The position numbers and the translations under genes were made by a program. 64,000 bases of DNA. It comes from Streptomyces sp. HB132 (GTDB taxonomy: Bacteria > Actinomycetota > Actinomycetes > Streptomycetales > Streptomycetaceae). Positions 1 through 8,357 of this stretch are shown here, piece by piece. The DNA lies in the NCBI RefSeq assembly GCF_016909575.1, contig NZ_JAFBGA010000001.1, positions 558,001 through 622,000 on the forward strand, given 5' to 3'. Under the pieces are notes generated by a model, which had not been told where the DNA came from, ran no database searches, and worked only from the letters and a program-made list of their open reading frames with translations. Numbering within the stretch: position 1 is the first letter of the stretch; each line of letters opens with the position of its first letter.

Positions 1-567
1 GAGCTCCTCGGCGTGACGCTGCATCGCGGCGACCGTCGCGGGCACACCGCCGTACATCTCGGACAGCACGTGCACCGCGTCGTTGCCGGAGCGCAGGAAC
101 ACGCCGAGCCACAGGTCGTGCACCGTGTAGGAGTGGTCCTCCTTGACGCCCACCAGGCTGCTGCCCGCGCCGATGCCGGCGAGCTCGTCCTCGGTCACCA
201 GATGGGTCATGGACTTCGGCTGCAGGGCGGGCAGGACCGTGTCGGCGAAGAGCATCTTCAGGGTGGACGCGGGCGGCAGCCGCCAGTGCGCGTTGTGCGA
301 CGCGAGCACCTCTCCGTTCTCCGCGTCGGCGACGATCCACGACCGTGCGCTGAGGTCCTTCGGCAGCACCGGAGCGCCCGGCCCCAGGTCGACCTGCGTG
401 CCGATCTGTCCCAGCCGCTCGCCGCCCACGGTCGACATCGGACCGGTCGGCTTCGGCTGTTTGTCGTCGGTCTTGTCCTTCTCGGCCGCCCCAGCGGGAC
501 AGACGGCAGACACGGACAGCAACGCGGCAGAGAGGACCGCCAGTACGGTCTTTTTCAGAGCAGGCAC
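1..567 (-). CDS. D-alanyl-D-alanine carboxypeptidase, N-terminal part (runs off window)
   Basis: Secreted penicillin-binding protein that trims the terminal D-Ala of peptidoglycan stem peptides. The 189 visible residues start with a basic, hydrophobic signal sequence (about residues 4-27, ending near AGAAEK), then the serine-peptidase S11 core. The nucleophile motif S-T-L-K is at about residues 101-104 and the S-G-N motif at about 160-162; the KTG box lies beyond the window edge. The GTG at 567 puts the signal peptide at the very N-terminus; a second GTG eight codons upstream (591) is equally possible because neither has a clear ribosome binding site. Family assignment is firm, exact start is not. 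Confidence 0.9.
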   Translation of the reverse strand, partial: MPALKKTVLAVLSAALLSVSAVCPAGAAEKDKTDDKQPKPTGPMSTVGGERLGQIGTQVDLGPGAPVLPKDLSARSWIVADAENGEVLASHNAHWRLPPASTLKMLFADTVLPALQPKSMTHLVTEDELAGIGAGSSLVGVKEDHSYTVHDLWLGVFLRSGNDAVHVLSEMYGGVPATVAAMQRHAEEL

Positions 568-688
568 GGTCGGAAACGTACAGGGCGTCACTGAGGATGG
601 GGACCCGGATGGCCTGACCCGCCGTGCATACCGCCGGGACAGCCCACCCCGGGCGATCGACGAGGAGCGCGGCGGCGATACTGATTCC

Positions 689-934
689 ATGAAGCTCAGC
701 CGCCCCGTCTCCTGGTTCCTGCTCGTCTTCGGAGCGTGGAGCTGGGTCATCTGGGTCACCTTTGTCAAAAATCTCTGGAAAGACGGCAGCGGGCTCGCGT
801 TCGACGACGCGGGCGACCCGACTGCGTACTTCTGGGTCCATCTCCTGCTCGCCGTCACCTCGTTTCTTCTGGGGACGGCTGTGGGGGTCATCGGGTTCCG
901 TGGTGTCAGGGCTTCGCGTCACGAAAGCAGATGA
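689..934 (+). CDS. Small two-helix membrane protein (SCO4848-like)
   Basis: An 81-residue protein with two hydrophobic segments, roughly residues 8-27 and 48-70, separated by a short acidic loop, and a basic C-terminus. No enzymatic motif is visible. It is divergent from the D-Ala-D-Ala carboxypeptidase and is followed at 55 bases by the metallophosphoesterase. This trio is, from memory, conserved across streptomycetes, which supports it being a real gene, and suggests but does not prove an envelope role. The ATG at 689 lacks a strong Shine-Dalgarno sequence but is the only start that gives the membrane topology without a long unlikely leader. Confidence 0.75.
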   Translation: MKLSRPVSWFLLVFGAWSWVIWVTFVKNLWKDGSGLAFDDAGDPTAYFWVHLLLAVTSFLLGTAVGVIGFRGVRASRHESR

Positions 935-988
935 CGTGACGGGTGGGGGCCGTCGTCCGGACAGCATCGTTTCAGCGGGGGAGCGTAC

Positions 989-2353
989 GTGTTTGTGGTC
1001 TTCGTAGTCGTGGCGGTCGCGGTTGTCGCGCTGCTCGCGGGCGTACACCGCTATGTGTGGCGCCGGCTGATCGGCGACACGACACGGAAGGGCGGCCTCG
1101 CGCGCCGCGCGGGCACCGTCGCGGCCTTCGTGCTGCCACTGCTGACCGTCGGCGCCTTCATCTCCAGCCGCGCGGGCTTCCCCTTCCCGCTGCAGCAGGC
1201 GCTGGCCTGGCCGGGCTATCTGTGGCTGGCCGCCCTGCTCTACCTGACGCTGGCTCTGCTGGTGGGGGAGGGCGTCCGCCCCCTCCTGCGCAGGATCCTC
1301 GCCCGCCGGGCCGAAGCCGCCGGCGCCGGGCACGCGGACGTGGCCACGGCGACCGCTGACGGGTCAGCCGCACCCGCCGGGCACACGGACCGGGAAAGCG
1401 TGCCGGCCGCCCTGCAGTCCGACGCCGTCACCGCGACAGCCGCCGAACCCGCCACCGCGGCGGGGGGCGGCAGCGCCGTCACGGACCTCGCGCCGCGCGC
1501 CGAGACCCCCGCGCCGTCCGTCGCCGATCCCTCGCGCCGGCTCTTCGTCGCCCGAGCCGTCGGCGGAGCGGCCGCCCTCGCCGGTCTCGGCACGGTCGGG
1601 TACGGCACCTACGGGGTGCTGCGCGGCCCCAGCACCAAGCGGATCACCATCCCGCTCGCCGGACTGCCGCGATCGGCCCACGGCTTCCGGATCGCCATGG
1701 TGAGCGACATCCACATCGGCCCCATCCTGGGCCGCGCCCACACCCGGCGGATCGTGGAGGCGATCAACGCCACCCGTCCTGACCTGGTCGCCGTCGTCGG
1801 AGACCTGGTCGACGGATCCGTCGCCGACCTCGGTACGGCGGCCGAGCCCCTGGCCGGACTGGAGGCCCGACACGGCAGCTTCTTCGTCACCGGCAACCAC
1901 GAGTACTTCTCTGGCGCCGCGGAGTGGGTCGACCACGTACGCGAGCTGGGTCTGCACCCGTTGGAGAACGCCCGCGTCGAGATCGCCGGCTTCGACCTCG
2001 CCGGAGTCAACGACGTCGCCGGCGAGAGCGAGGGCCAGGGCCCCGACTTCGCCCGCGCCCTCGGCGACCGTGACCGCAGCCGCGCCTCGGTCCTCCTCGC
2101 GCACCAGCCCGTCGTCATCGACGACGCCGTCGAGTACGGCGTCGGTCTCCAGCTCTCCGGCCACACCCACGGGGGCCAGCTCTGGCCCGGGAACCTGGTG
2201 GCCGAGCTCGCCAACCCGACCGTCGCCGGGTACGAACGCTACGGCGACACGCAGTTGTACGTCTCGCGCGGTGCGGGGGCCTGGGGGCCGCCCGTGCGCG
2301 TCGGTGCCCCCTCCGACATCACCGTGGTGGAGCTCGCTTCCCCGCAGGCCTGA
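989..2353 (+). CDS. Membrane-anchored metallophosphoesterase
   Basis: A 454-residue calcineurin-like phosphoesterase. Hydrophobic helices occur at about residues 2-18, 43-60 and 75-95, then an Ala/Pro-rich linker (about 110-180), another hydrophobic stretch (190-208) and the catalytic domain. Metal-binding motifs are all present: D-I-H at 240-242, G-D-L-V-D at 271-275, G-N-H-E at 302-305, and the C-terminal G-H-T-H-G-G. The layout resembles YkuE/YaeI-type enzymes acting at the membrane, where UDP-2,3-diacylglucosamine or similar phosphodiesters are known substrates in relatives; the substrate here is unknown. The GTG start at 989 follows a GGGGGAG ribosome site about 6 bases upstream. Confidence 0.88.
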   Translation: MFVVFVVVAVAVVALLAGVHRYVWRRLIGDTTRKGGLARRAGTVAAFVLPLLTVGAFISSRAGFPFPLQQALAWPGYLWLAALLYLTLALLVGEGVRPLLRRILARRAEAAGAGHADVATATADGSAAPAGHTDRESVPAALQSDAVTATAAEPATAAGGGSAVTDLAPRAETPAPSVADPSRRLFVARAVGGAAALAGLGTVGYGTYGVLRGPSTKRITIPLAGLPRSAHGFRIAMVSDIHIGPILGRAHTRRIVEAINATRPDLVAVVGDLVDGSVADLGTAAEPLAGLEARHGSFFVTGNHEYFSGAAEWVDHVRELGLHPLENARVEIAGFDLAGVNDVAGESEGQGPDFARALGDRDRSRASVLLAHQPVVIDDAVEYGVGLQLSGHTHGGQLWPGNLVAELANPTVAGYERYGDTQLYVSRGAGAWGPPVRVGAPSDITVVELASPQA

Positions 2354-2486
2354 ACCGAAACCTGTGAGCCCCATTACCAGCCTTCCAAATGTGAATATCG
2401 TGTGATTGGGTGAGGCTCAACATGCGGCGGTGATGTGCCTCTCTGTGCACGCGAGCCGGGGTGGGGTTGGCAAGGGAGCACGGCAC

Positions 2487-4040
2487 ATGCGCTTCATCCG
2501 TCTGCGGATTCTCGCGATTCTGGCGGTACTGGTCATGGTGGGAGCAGGCGCCTGGCAACTGCTCCCCTCGGATGAGGTGAACGAGTCCCCGATCACGGTC
2601 GGCACGTCCGACGAGGTCACCTCGCTCGACCCGGCCGGCGCGTACGACGCCGGTTCCTGGGCGATATACAGCAACCTCTACCAGTCCCTGATGACCTTCA
2701 GGCCCGGGGCGGTCGTACCGGAACCGGACGCGGCCGAGAGCTGCGACTTCATCGGCCAGAAGCTCCAGACGTACCAGTGCCGGCTGCGTGACGACCTGAC
2801 CTTCTCGAACGGCCGCAAGATCACGGCCGCGGACGTCGAGTACTCCTTCGAGCGCATGCTCAGGATCAAGGCGGACGTCGGCCCCGCGGTGCTGTTCCCC
2901 GGCCTCGACACCATCGTGTCCGAGGGCCGCACGATCACCTTCAACCTCTCGGCCCGGGACGCGACGTTCCCCCAGAAGCTCGCCACGGGCGCCGGATCCA
3001 TCGTCGACCCGGACCGGTACCCGAAGGACAGGCTCCGCACGGACGACCAGGTCGACGGCTCGGGCCCGTACACCCTGAAGTCCTACGAGCCCGGGGTCGC
3101 CGCCCAACTGGTGCCCAACCCGGCGTACAAGGGCGCGCTGAAGAAGACGGGTGTCGCGGTCGGCATCCGGTACTTCGACGGGTCCGAGGCGCTCCAGGCC
3201 GCATGGGCGGCCGGAGGCGTCGATGTCACGCATCGCCAGCTCCCGGCCGCGCAGCTCTCCGAGCTCGACCCCGGCGCCGGTGAACAGCGCGTGACCGAGG
3301 CGGACAGCGCCGAGATCCGCAACCTCGTCTTCAACGTCCGCGAGGGCGCGCCGCTCGCGGACAGGAAGGTCCGCCAGGCCGTCGCCTGGATCATCGACCG
3401 GGGGCCGCTGGTCACCAAGGTCTACCGGAACACCGTCGAGCCGCTCTACTCGCTGATCCCGCAGGGTTACATCGGGCACAGCACCCCCTTCTTCGACTCG
3501 TATCCGCAGTCGGACCCGAAGCGGGCCAGGGCGCTGATGGAGGAGGCGGGTGTGGATCTTCCGATGCGCATCACCTTCGCCCACCGCGACGACGACGCCA
3601 ACAAGGAGGAGTCCGCCGAACTGGTCCGCCAGCTCGAGAAGGACGGACTGTTCGAGGTCACGGAGAAGGCCGTGGAGTGGCAGGACTTCCAGAAGGGGTA
3701 CGCGGCCGGGAAGTACGACGTGTACACCATCGGCTGGCTTCCCGACTTCCCGGACCCCGACACCTTCAGCCAGCCGCTGGTCGGCCGTGAGAACTCCCTC
3801 CACAACGGCTACACCAGCGAGAAGATGGACGCGCTGATCGCGGCCACCCAGCAGTACAGCGACCGGGGCCGGACCTCCGCCGACTTCAAGGAACTGCAGC
3901 GGCTGGTCGGCGAGGACGTTCCGCTGATCCCCCTGTGGCAGAAGAAGGACTACGTCGTCAGCAAGCAGTCGGTGTCCGGATCCCAGTACCTCTCCGACGG
4001 CACGGGGATCTGGCGGCTGTGGGAACTCAGCTGGATCTGA
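2487..4040 (+). CDS. ABC transporter substrate-binding protein, family 5 (oligopeptide type)
   Basis: A 517-residue extracellular solute-binding protein of the DppA/OppA type. It opens with a basic stretch and one hydrophobic helix (about residues 4-22) and has no lipobox cysteine, so it is anchored by an uncleaved helix or released. Typical family features follow: a V-G-T-S-D-E-V-T-S-L-D-P motif shortly after the helix, an F-S-N-G-R-K-I-T-A-A-D-V block, and a C-terminal half with D-F-P-D-P-D. The start is placed at 2487 because an AAGGGAG site sits 8 bases upstream. No permease or ATPase genes are adjacent, so this is an orphan binding protein that must borrow a transporter or act as a sensor. 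It converges on and overlaps the tetR gene by 14 bases. Confidence 0.87.
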   Translation: MRFIRLRILAILAVLVMVGAGAWQLLPSDEVNESPITVGTSDEVTSLDPAGAYDAGSWAIYSNLYQSLMTFRPGAVVPEPDAAESCDFIGQKLQTYQCRLRDDLTFSNGRKITAADVEYSFERMLRIKADVGPAVLFPGLDTIVSEGRTITFNLSARDATFPQKLATGAGSIVDPDRYPKDRLRTDDQVDGSGPYTLKSYEPGVAAQLVPNPAYKGALKKTGVAVGIRYFDGSEALQAAWAAGGVDVTHRQLPAAQLSELDPGAGEQRVTEADSAEIRNLVFNVREGAPLADRKVRQAVAWIIDRGPLVTKVYRNTVEPLYSLIPQGYIGHSTPFFDSYPQSDPKRARALMEEAGVDLPMRITFAHRDDDANKEESAELVRQLEKDGLFEVTEKAVEWQDFQKGYAAGKYDVYTIGWLPDFPDPDTFSQPLVGRENSLHNGYTSEKMDALIAATQQYSDRGRTSADFKELQRLVGEDVPLIPLWQKKDYVVSKQSVSGSQYLSDGTGIWRLWELSWI

Positions 4041-4851
4041 TGTCCGAGGCGCCGGGCGTGTCCGGGGAGTCGGGCGTGTCCCGGGCGGGGAGCTTGTCCG
4101 AGGCGCCGGGCGCACCCTGTTCCGGCCCTTTCGCCGCGCCGGGCATGAATTCCACCAGGACGTCGCTGAGTTGACGTACGAGCGGTCGCAGTACCCGGAA
4201 GCGGGAGAGTGCGATCGCCCGTGCGGCGATCGGTGCGGTGCGCTCGACGAGCCGTCGGCTGCGTTCGGTGCCCTCGGTCCGGTCGTAGACCCAGAACAGC
4301 ACCAGCCCCATCTGCATCAGCCACATCAACTGCGGCAGCAGATCGGCCAGTTCCGGGTCGTGCTTGGTGCTGGATCCGGCCAGGCACCGCTGGTGCACCG
4401 AGATCGCGGCCTCGCGGGCGGCCACGGACTCCTCCGAGAAGGGGGAGAGCGGACTGTCCGGGTCGGCGGCGTTCTTGAAGAACTGGGCGGCGAAGCGGTG
4501 GTACTGCTCGGCCACGTCCAGCCAGCAGAGCAGCACACCGCGGATGCGGACGCCGAGATCCGCGTCGCCTGCCAGGACCGGCCGGACCGCTGCCTCGTGC
4601 TCGGCGGCGATCCGGTCGTAGAACCCCTGGACCAGGTGTTCCTTCGAGGAGAAGTAGTAGTAGGCGTTCCCGACGGAGACGCCGGCCTCCTGGGCGACGG
4701 CCCGCATCGTCGTCCGGTCGTACCCCCGCTCCTCGAACAGCCGGAGCGCGGTCTCCAGGATCAGCGTGCGGGTCTGCTCGCTCTTCGGGGCTTTGGCGGA
4801 CCTTTCGGCTCTGCCTGCTCCGGCCGGCTTCGCCGCGTTCGCGTCAGCCAC
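4027..4851 (-). CDS. TetR/AcrR family transcriptional regulator
   Basis: A 274-residue repressor. The N-terminal helix-turn-helix covers about residues 24-72 with the usual pattern ending in V-S-V-G-N-A-Y-Y-Y-F-S-S-K-E-H-L. The rest is the helical ligand-binding and dimer domain, followed by a low-complexity acidic, Pro/Gly-rich tail. The GTG at 4851 is chosen because AAGGAAGAG lies just upstream. It is the last gene of a minus-strand operon with the DCC-family gene (31-base gap) and the membrane protein at 5855. Two identical-arm palindromes in that operon's promoter (5869-5926) are the likely autoregulatory operators. The inducer is not inferable. Confidence 0.88.
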   Translation of the reverse strand: MADANAAKPAGAGRAERSAKAPKSEQTRTLILETALRLFEERGYDRTTMRAVAQEAGVSVGNAYYYFSSKEHLVQGFYDRIAAEHEAAVRPVLAGDADLGVRIRGVLLCWLDVAEQYHRFAAQFFKNAADPDSPLSPFSEESVAAREAAISVHQRCLAGSSTKHDPELADLLPQLMWLMQMGLVLFWVYDRTEGTERSRRLVERTAPIAARAIALSRFRVLRPLVRQLSDVLVEFMPGAAKGPEQGAPGASDKLPARDTPDSPDTPGASDIRSS

Positions 4852-4882
4852 GTTCTTCTCTTCCTTCACCACGGTCCCCAGG

Positions 4883-5413
4883 CTATCCGGGAGTTCCGCC
4901 CGCAGGATCCGGCAGTCGGCAGGCTCCGTCGGCGGAGCCGCACGGCTCCGCCGTGACGGACCGGTACTTCGCCGCGGCGAGCACCGTCGCACGGGCGAAC
5001 GGACGGCCCAGGGGAGTGGTCAGCCAGTGGGCCCGGGGCCGGTGTTCGGCCAGGGCCCAGAGGCAGACGATCCAGGCCGCGGTCCCCCGGTAGACCTGCC
5101 CGCGGTCCCCGACCACCGTGATCTCCTCCAGTGTCCCCGCGTGGTCGAGCCCGGGGAAGCGGTCCCTCGCCTCCCGGCCACCCGCCGGGACGAGATCGAG
5201 CGGTACGAGCTGGCGCTGCTTGCGCAGCCAGTGCCGCAGATGGAGGCAGAGCGGGCACCCGTCGTCGTAGAGCACCGTGAGCCGGGTGACCGGAGGGTAC
5301 GTGTAGGGGGCGGACGCGCGGTCCTGCGTCAGGCCGGCCGTGTCCTGGGCGTCCCGGGTGCCCTGTGTGCTCTGAGTGCCCTGAGCGGCTTGGGTGCCCT
5401 GGGTGTCCGTCAC
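4883..5413 (-). CDS. DUF393 / DCC-family thiol-disulfide oxidoreductase-like protein
   Basis: A 176-residue protein of the DCC family. The signature D-D-G-C-P-L-C, with a thioredoxin-like C-x-x-C pair, is near residues 49-56 and is preceded by the expected hydrophobic strand L-T-V-L-Y. A downstream A-A-W-I-V-C-L-W helix is typical. The first 35 residues are a low-complexity run of G-T-Q/A-Q repeats, probably disordered. The gene lies 7 bases after the membrane protein and 31 bases before tetR, so the three are co-transcribed. The family is inferred to act in redox chemistry but no substrate is established here. Confidence 0.8.
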   Translation of the reverse strand: MTDTQGTQAAQGTQSTQGTRDAQDTAGLTQDRASAPYTYPPVTRLTVLYDDGCPLCLHLRHWLRKQRQLVPLDLVPAGGREARDRFPGLDHAGTLEEITVVGDRGQVYRGTAAWIVCLWALAEHRPRAHWLTTPLGRPFARATVLAAAKYRSVTAEPCGSADGACRLPDPAGGTPG

Positions 5414-5420
5414 GGCCCGC

Positions 5421-5855
5421 TCACCTCCCGGTGGCGGGTGCTGCCCAGGGGCCCTGGTTGCCGGGGCCGGTCCAGCCCTGCGGCGGCACGGGCGGGGTCT
5501 GCTCGCGCTCCATCAGTCCGCGGCGGCGGATCTTGTTGAGCACGTAGACGTTGCCCAGGTGCATCACGCCGAGGACCAGCAGGACGACCCCGATCTTCAC
5601 CGACAGTGCCTCGAAGAGCTGCCGGGCGTCGGCCACCCCGTCGGCGTTCTTCAGGTACAGGGTCACGAAGCCCAGGTTGACCAGGTAGAAGCCGACCACC
5701 AGCAGGTGGTTCACGGCATCCGCGAGCTTGTCGTTCCCGTGGAGCACGTCGGCGAGGAAGACCTTGCCGTTGCGGCTGAGCGTGCGGGCGACCCAGATGG
5801 TGAGCGCGACGCTGATGAGCAGATAGATGACGTAGGCGAGCACAGTGAGGTCCAT
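5421..5855 (-). CDS. Integral membrane protein, first gene of the TetR-controlled operon
   Basis: A 144-residue protein with three or four hydrophobic helices (about residues 3-22, 45-70 and 80-105) and a Pro/Gly-rich cytoplasmic tail. The helical part contains a conserved-looking N-H-L-L-V-V-G-F-Y-L-V-N-L-G motif. An AAGGGAGGG ribosome site precedes the ATG at 5855. It heads the operon with the DCC protein and TetR and lies directly behind a promoter bearing two palindromic operators. I do not recognise a characterised function; transport or membrane stress relief under TetR control would fit but is inference. Confidence 0.78.
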   Translation of the reverse strand: MDLTVLAYVIYLLISVALTIWVARTLSRNGKVFLADVLHGNDKLADAVNHLLVVGFYLVNLGFVTLYLKNADGVADARQLFEALSVKIGVVLLVLGVMHLGNVYVLNKIRRRGLMEREQTPPVPPQGWTGPGNQGPWAAPATGR

Positions 5856-5868
5856 GCCCCACCCTCCC

Positions 5869-5926
5869 TTGAACGTGTTCAAAATGCTGATGTCATGACT
5901 GTAGGCCTGTCTTTGAACATGTTCAA
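5869..5926 (-). promoter_or_regulatory. Promoter with two TTGAAC-RT-GTTCAA operators (likely TetR sites)
   Basis: Two 14-base palindromes, TTGAACGTGTTCAA at 5869-5882 and TTGAACATGTTCAA at 5913-5926, are centred 44 bases apart (about four helical turns). Read on the minus strand, TTGAAC (5926-5921) and TACAGT (5903-5898) form a -35/-10 pair with a 17-base spacer. One palindrome therefore overlaps the -35 and the other lies between the transcription start and the ribosome site of the gene at 5855. The TetR encoded at the end of the same operon is the obvious candidate ligand. Confidence 0.72.
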
Positions 5927-5989
5927 GTGGCGTCCCGGGGCATGCCGGAACGCTGGATCGCCGCCAGTGCGGGAGAGGGTGACGTGAAA

Positions 5990-6799
5990 TCAGTCCGTGA
6001 GGGCCTTGACGAGCTCGGCCCGCAGTTCGTCCGGGTCGGGCAGCGGGGCGGAGGCCAGCGCCTCGTTCCACCCGGCGGCGGCCTGGTCGACGCCGGAGCG
6101 GAAGGCGCGCCGCAGCGGAACCCGCCCGAAGAGCAGCGCGAGCGCCGCCACCGGGCGCAGCAGCGACCGCCCGCGCACGGTCAGCGTGACGCCGACCTCC
6201 CAGGAGCCGTCGTCGGCCGGGCGCGGCGTGATGGTGAGGCGCGCGCGTCCCAGCCGGTGCTTGGCGCGGGCCGTGAGCGGCGCGCGGGCCGGCGGGAGGG
6301 ATCCGGCACGGGCCGCCGCGGCCGCCCACCAGGCGGCCAGGTCGAGCCTCGCCCGGCCGGAGGCGCGGTGCAGCGACCCTCCGACGGGACTGCGCACGTC
6401 GAAGCCCACGTCCAGCGTCCCGGGCCGGTCCGGGGTACGCAGCCGCCCGGCCAGCCGCACGGCCAGGTCGGCGGAGTCCATGCGGAGCTCGACGGCGATC
6501 GCGTTGGAGCGCCGCCATTCCCGCACGGTCATCACGACCGGGTCGTGCACGGGGCTCACGCCGGGGGTGCCGGCCTCCTCGTCGGCGTCCGAGGCGATCT
6601 CGTAGCGGGCCCCCGCGCGCAGGTGACGGCCCTTCAGCAGGCGTATGCCGGGGACCAGCGGCCCGCCGTCGCCCAGCACGATGTCGCCGCCGCGGCGCGT
6701 CCGTGTGGACTCGGACGTGTCCAGGGCGAACCGCGCGCACTCCTCGAACCAGGCGCGGTCCAGGGGTGTGACGGTGACCGTGTGGTCGAAGCGGGCCAT
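5990..6799 (-). CDS. Hypothetical protein, 269 aa
   Basis: A soluble-looking 269-residue protein with no motif I recognise. It begins M-A-R-F-D-H-T-V-T-V-T and alternates beta-prone stretches such as P-V-V-M-T-V-R-E-W-R-R with Arg/Ala-rich helices; the last 60 residues (R-S-L-L-R-P-V-A-A-L-A-L-L-F-G) contain one modest hydrophobic patch. Codon use matches its neighbours. It is followed downstream by a gap holding the TetR operators and is preceded 19 bases upstream by the gene at 7406, so the two may be co-transcribed. From memory it is conserved in the same place in other streptomycetes. Confidence 0.7.
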   Translation of the reverse strand: MARFDHTVTVTPLDRAWFEECARFALDTSESTRTRRGGDIVLGDGGPLVPGIRLLKGRHLRAGARYEIASDADEEAGTPGVSPVHDPVVMTVREWRRSNAIAVELRMDSADLAVRLAGRLRTPDRPGTLDVGFDVRSPVGGSLHRASGRARLDLAAWWAAAAARAGSLPPARAPLTARAKHRLGRARLTITPRPADDGSWEVGVTLTVRGRSLLRPVAALALLFGRVPLRRAFRSGVDQAAAGWNEALASAPLPDPDELRAELVKALTD

Positions 6800-6818
6800 G
6801 CGGAGGTCGTGCCCGGTC

Positions 6819-7406
6819 TCAGACGCTCATCGAACGGGCGGTGTTGACCTGGGACATGACCCAGTGGAACGTCTCCGGTGCCGTCGCGGGGATCATCGTC
6901 TGGTGGTGCCGCCCGCCGCTGGTGACCGTGATCTGCACGAAGCCGGTCGTGCGCTTCTCCTTCATCAGGAGGAACAGCAGACCGATCAGGCAGAACAGCG
7001 CGAAGACGATCGCCAGCACGATGCCCACGGTCGGGATCTTCTCTTCCGTGCGCGACATGTCGGTCGCCGTCCACACCGCGCCCTTCAGCGGCAGGGTGCC
7101 GGACGGGGTCACGATGCTGTCGTTCATCACCGTGATGTCACCGAGCGAGAGCACCGGCATGCTGCCGCCCTGCTGCACCGGCAGGTTGAAGCCGGTCTCC
7201 GTCGGCTGACCGGGGCCCGGGTAGCCGTAGCCGGGGCCGGGCTGCGCCGCGCCCTCGGGCAGCGGCTGCGGATAGCCGTACGCGGGCGGGGCGCCGGCTG
7301 CCGGATAGCCGTAGCCCGGACCGTCCGGCATGGTGGGCGGATTGCCCTGCGACTGGGGCGGGCCCCACTTGTATGAGTCGTCCGCATACGGATTCGGATC
7401 GCTCAC
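6819..7406 (-). CDS. Membrane protein with Pro/Gly/Tyr-rich N-terminus
   Basis: A 195-residue protein. Residues 1 to about 85 are a disordered Y-G-Y-P/P-G-rich tail similar to those on many actinobacterial DUF4190-type membrane proteins. A globular segment (about 88-125) with S-L-G-D-I-T-V and P-L-K-G-A-V-W follows, then one transmembrane helix (about 128-147, V-G-I-V-L-A-I-V-F-A-L-F-C-L-I-G-L-L-F-L-L), and a short domain after it. Function is unknown; the repeated G-Y-P tail is typical of membrane proteins that form local assemblies, but that is inference. Confidence 0.72.
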   Translation of the reverse strand: MSDPNPYADDSYKWGPPQSQGNPPTMPDGPGYGYPAAGAPPAYGYPQPLPEGAAQPGPGYGYPGPGQPTETGFNLPVQQGGSMPVLSLGDITVMNDSIVTPSGTLPLKGAVWTATDMSRTEEKIPTVGIVLAIVFALFCLIGLLFLLMKEKRTTGFVQITVTSGGRHHQTMIPATAPETFHWVMSQVNTARSMSV

Positions 7407-7521
7407 GACGTTCCCCGTTCTCCATCAAGCCATCCGCTCCCGTGCTGTGCTGCTGCGGGAGAGGCGAGCCGGTCACCGGCTCCGGATGACCGTACCGTTC
7501 CGGCCCGCCCGATGCACGAAG

Positions 7522-7562
7522 AGGCCCCGCTTCGCGCACGGTCCGTGTGCGAAGCGGGGCCT
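7522..7562 (-). terminator. Rho-independent terminator of the sdh operon
   Basis: A 19-base stem (AGGCCCCGCTTCGCGCACG at 7522-7540 against 7544-7562, one G-T mispair) with a 3-base loop lies 18 bases past the sdhB stop. Its length and position mark the end of the sdhCDAB transcript, and it also separates it from the hypothetical gene at 7406 that continues on the same strand. Confidence 0.88.
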
Positions 7563-7580
7563 TTCGGATCAACGCGTGTG

Positions 7581-8357
7581 TCAGAAGCGGCGGGTGATGA
7601 GCGCGCGCTTCACTTCCTGGATCGCCTTGGTGACCTCGATGCCACGAGGGCAGGCGTCCGTGCAGTTGAACGTCGTGCGGCAACGCCACACACCGTCACG
7701 GTCGTTGAGGATCTCCAGACGCTGCTCACCGGCCTCGTCACGCGAGTCGAAGATGAAGCGGTGCGCGTTGACGATCGCCGCCGGGCCGAAGTACTGGCCG
7801 TCGTTCCAGAACACCGGGCACGAGGACGTGCACGCGGCGCACAGGATGCACTTGGTGGTGTCGTCGAAACGCTCGCGGTCCTCGGGGGACTGCAGGCGCT
7901 CACGCGTCGGCTCGTTCCCCTTGGTGACGAGGAACGGCATGACATCGCGGTAGGCCTGGAAGAACGGGTCCATGTCGACCACGAGGTCCTTCAGGACCGT
8001 GAGGCCCTTGATGGCCTCGACCGTGATCGGCTTCTCCGGGTTGATGTCCTTGATCAGCGTCTTGCAGGCGAGCCTGTTCTTGCCGTTGATCCGCATCGCG
8101 TCGGAGCCGCAGATGCCGTGCGCGCAGGAGCGACGGAACGTCAGGGTGCCGTCCTGCTCCCACTTGATCTTGTGAAGGGCGTCGAGCACACGCTCCTTCG
8201 GGTCGATCGAGAGCTGGAAGTCCTGCCACTCGACCTCGTCGGAGACCTCGGGGTTGAAGCGGCGGATCCGGAACGTCGCCGTGATGTACGGGGTGTCGGC
8301 GAAGCCGGCCTCGGGCTCGGGGGCCTTGTCCGACTTCTCCAGGGTGGGGGTAGCCAT
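7581..8357 (-). CDS. sdhB: Succinate dehydrogenase iron-sulfur subunit
   Basis: The 258-residue electron-transfer subunit of complex II, passing electrons from SdhA FAD to quinone at the cytoplasmic face of the membrane. The [2Fe-2S] region shows R-S-C-A-H-G-I-C-G-S-D and the downstream partner cysteine; the C-terminal half has C-I-L-C-A-A-C-T-S-S-C-P for [4Fe-4S] and C-T-D-A-C-P for the [3Fe-4S] cluster. Length is usual for the family. The ATG shares one base with the sdhA stop (TGATG), a coupling arrangement. It is the last gene of the sdhCDAB operon, ended by the hairpin at 7522-7562. Confidence 0.97.
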   Translation of the reverse strand: MATPTLEKSDKAPEPEAGFADTPYITATFRIRRFNPEVSDEVEWQDFQLSIDPKERVLDALHKIKWEQDGTLTFRRSCAHGICGSDAMRINGKNRLACKTLIKDINPEKPITVEAIKGLTVLKDLVVDMDPFFQAYRDVMPFLVTKGNEPTRERLQSPEDRERFDDTTKCILCAACTSSCPVFWNDGQYFGPAAIVNAHRFIFDSRDEAGEQRLEILNDRDGVWRCRTTFNCTDACPRGIEVTKAIQEVKRALITRRF

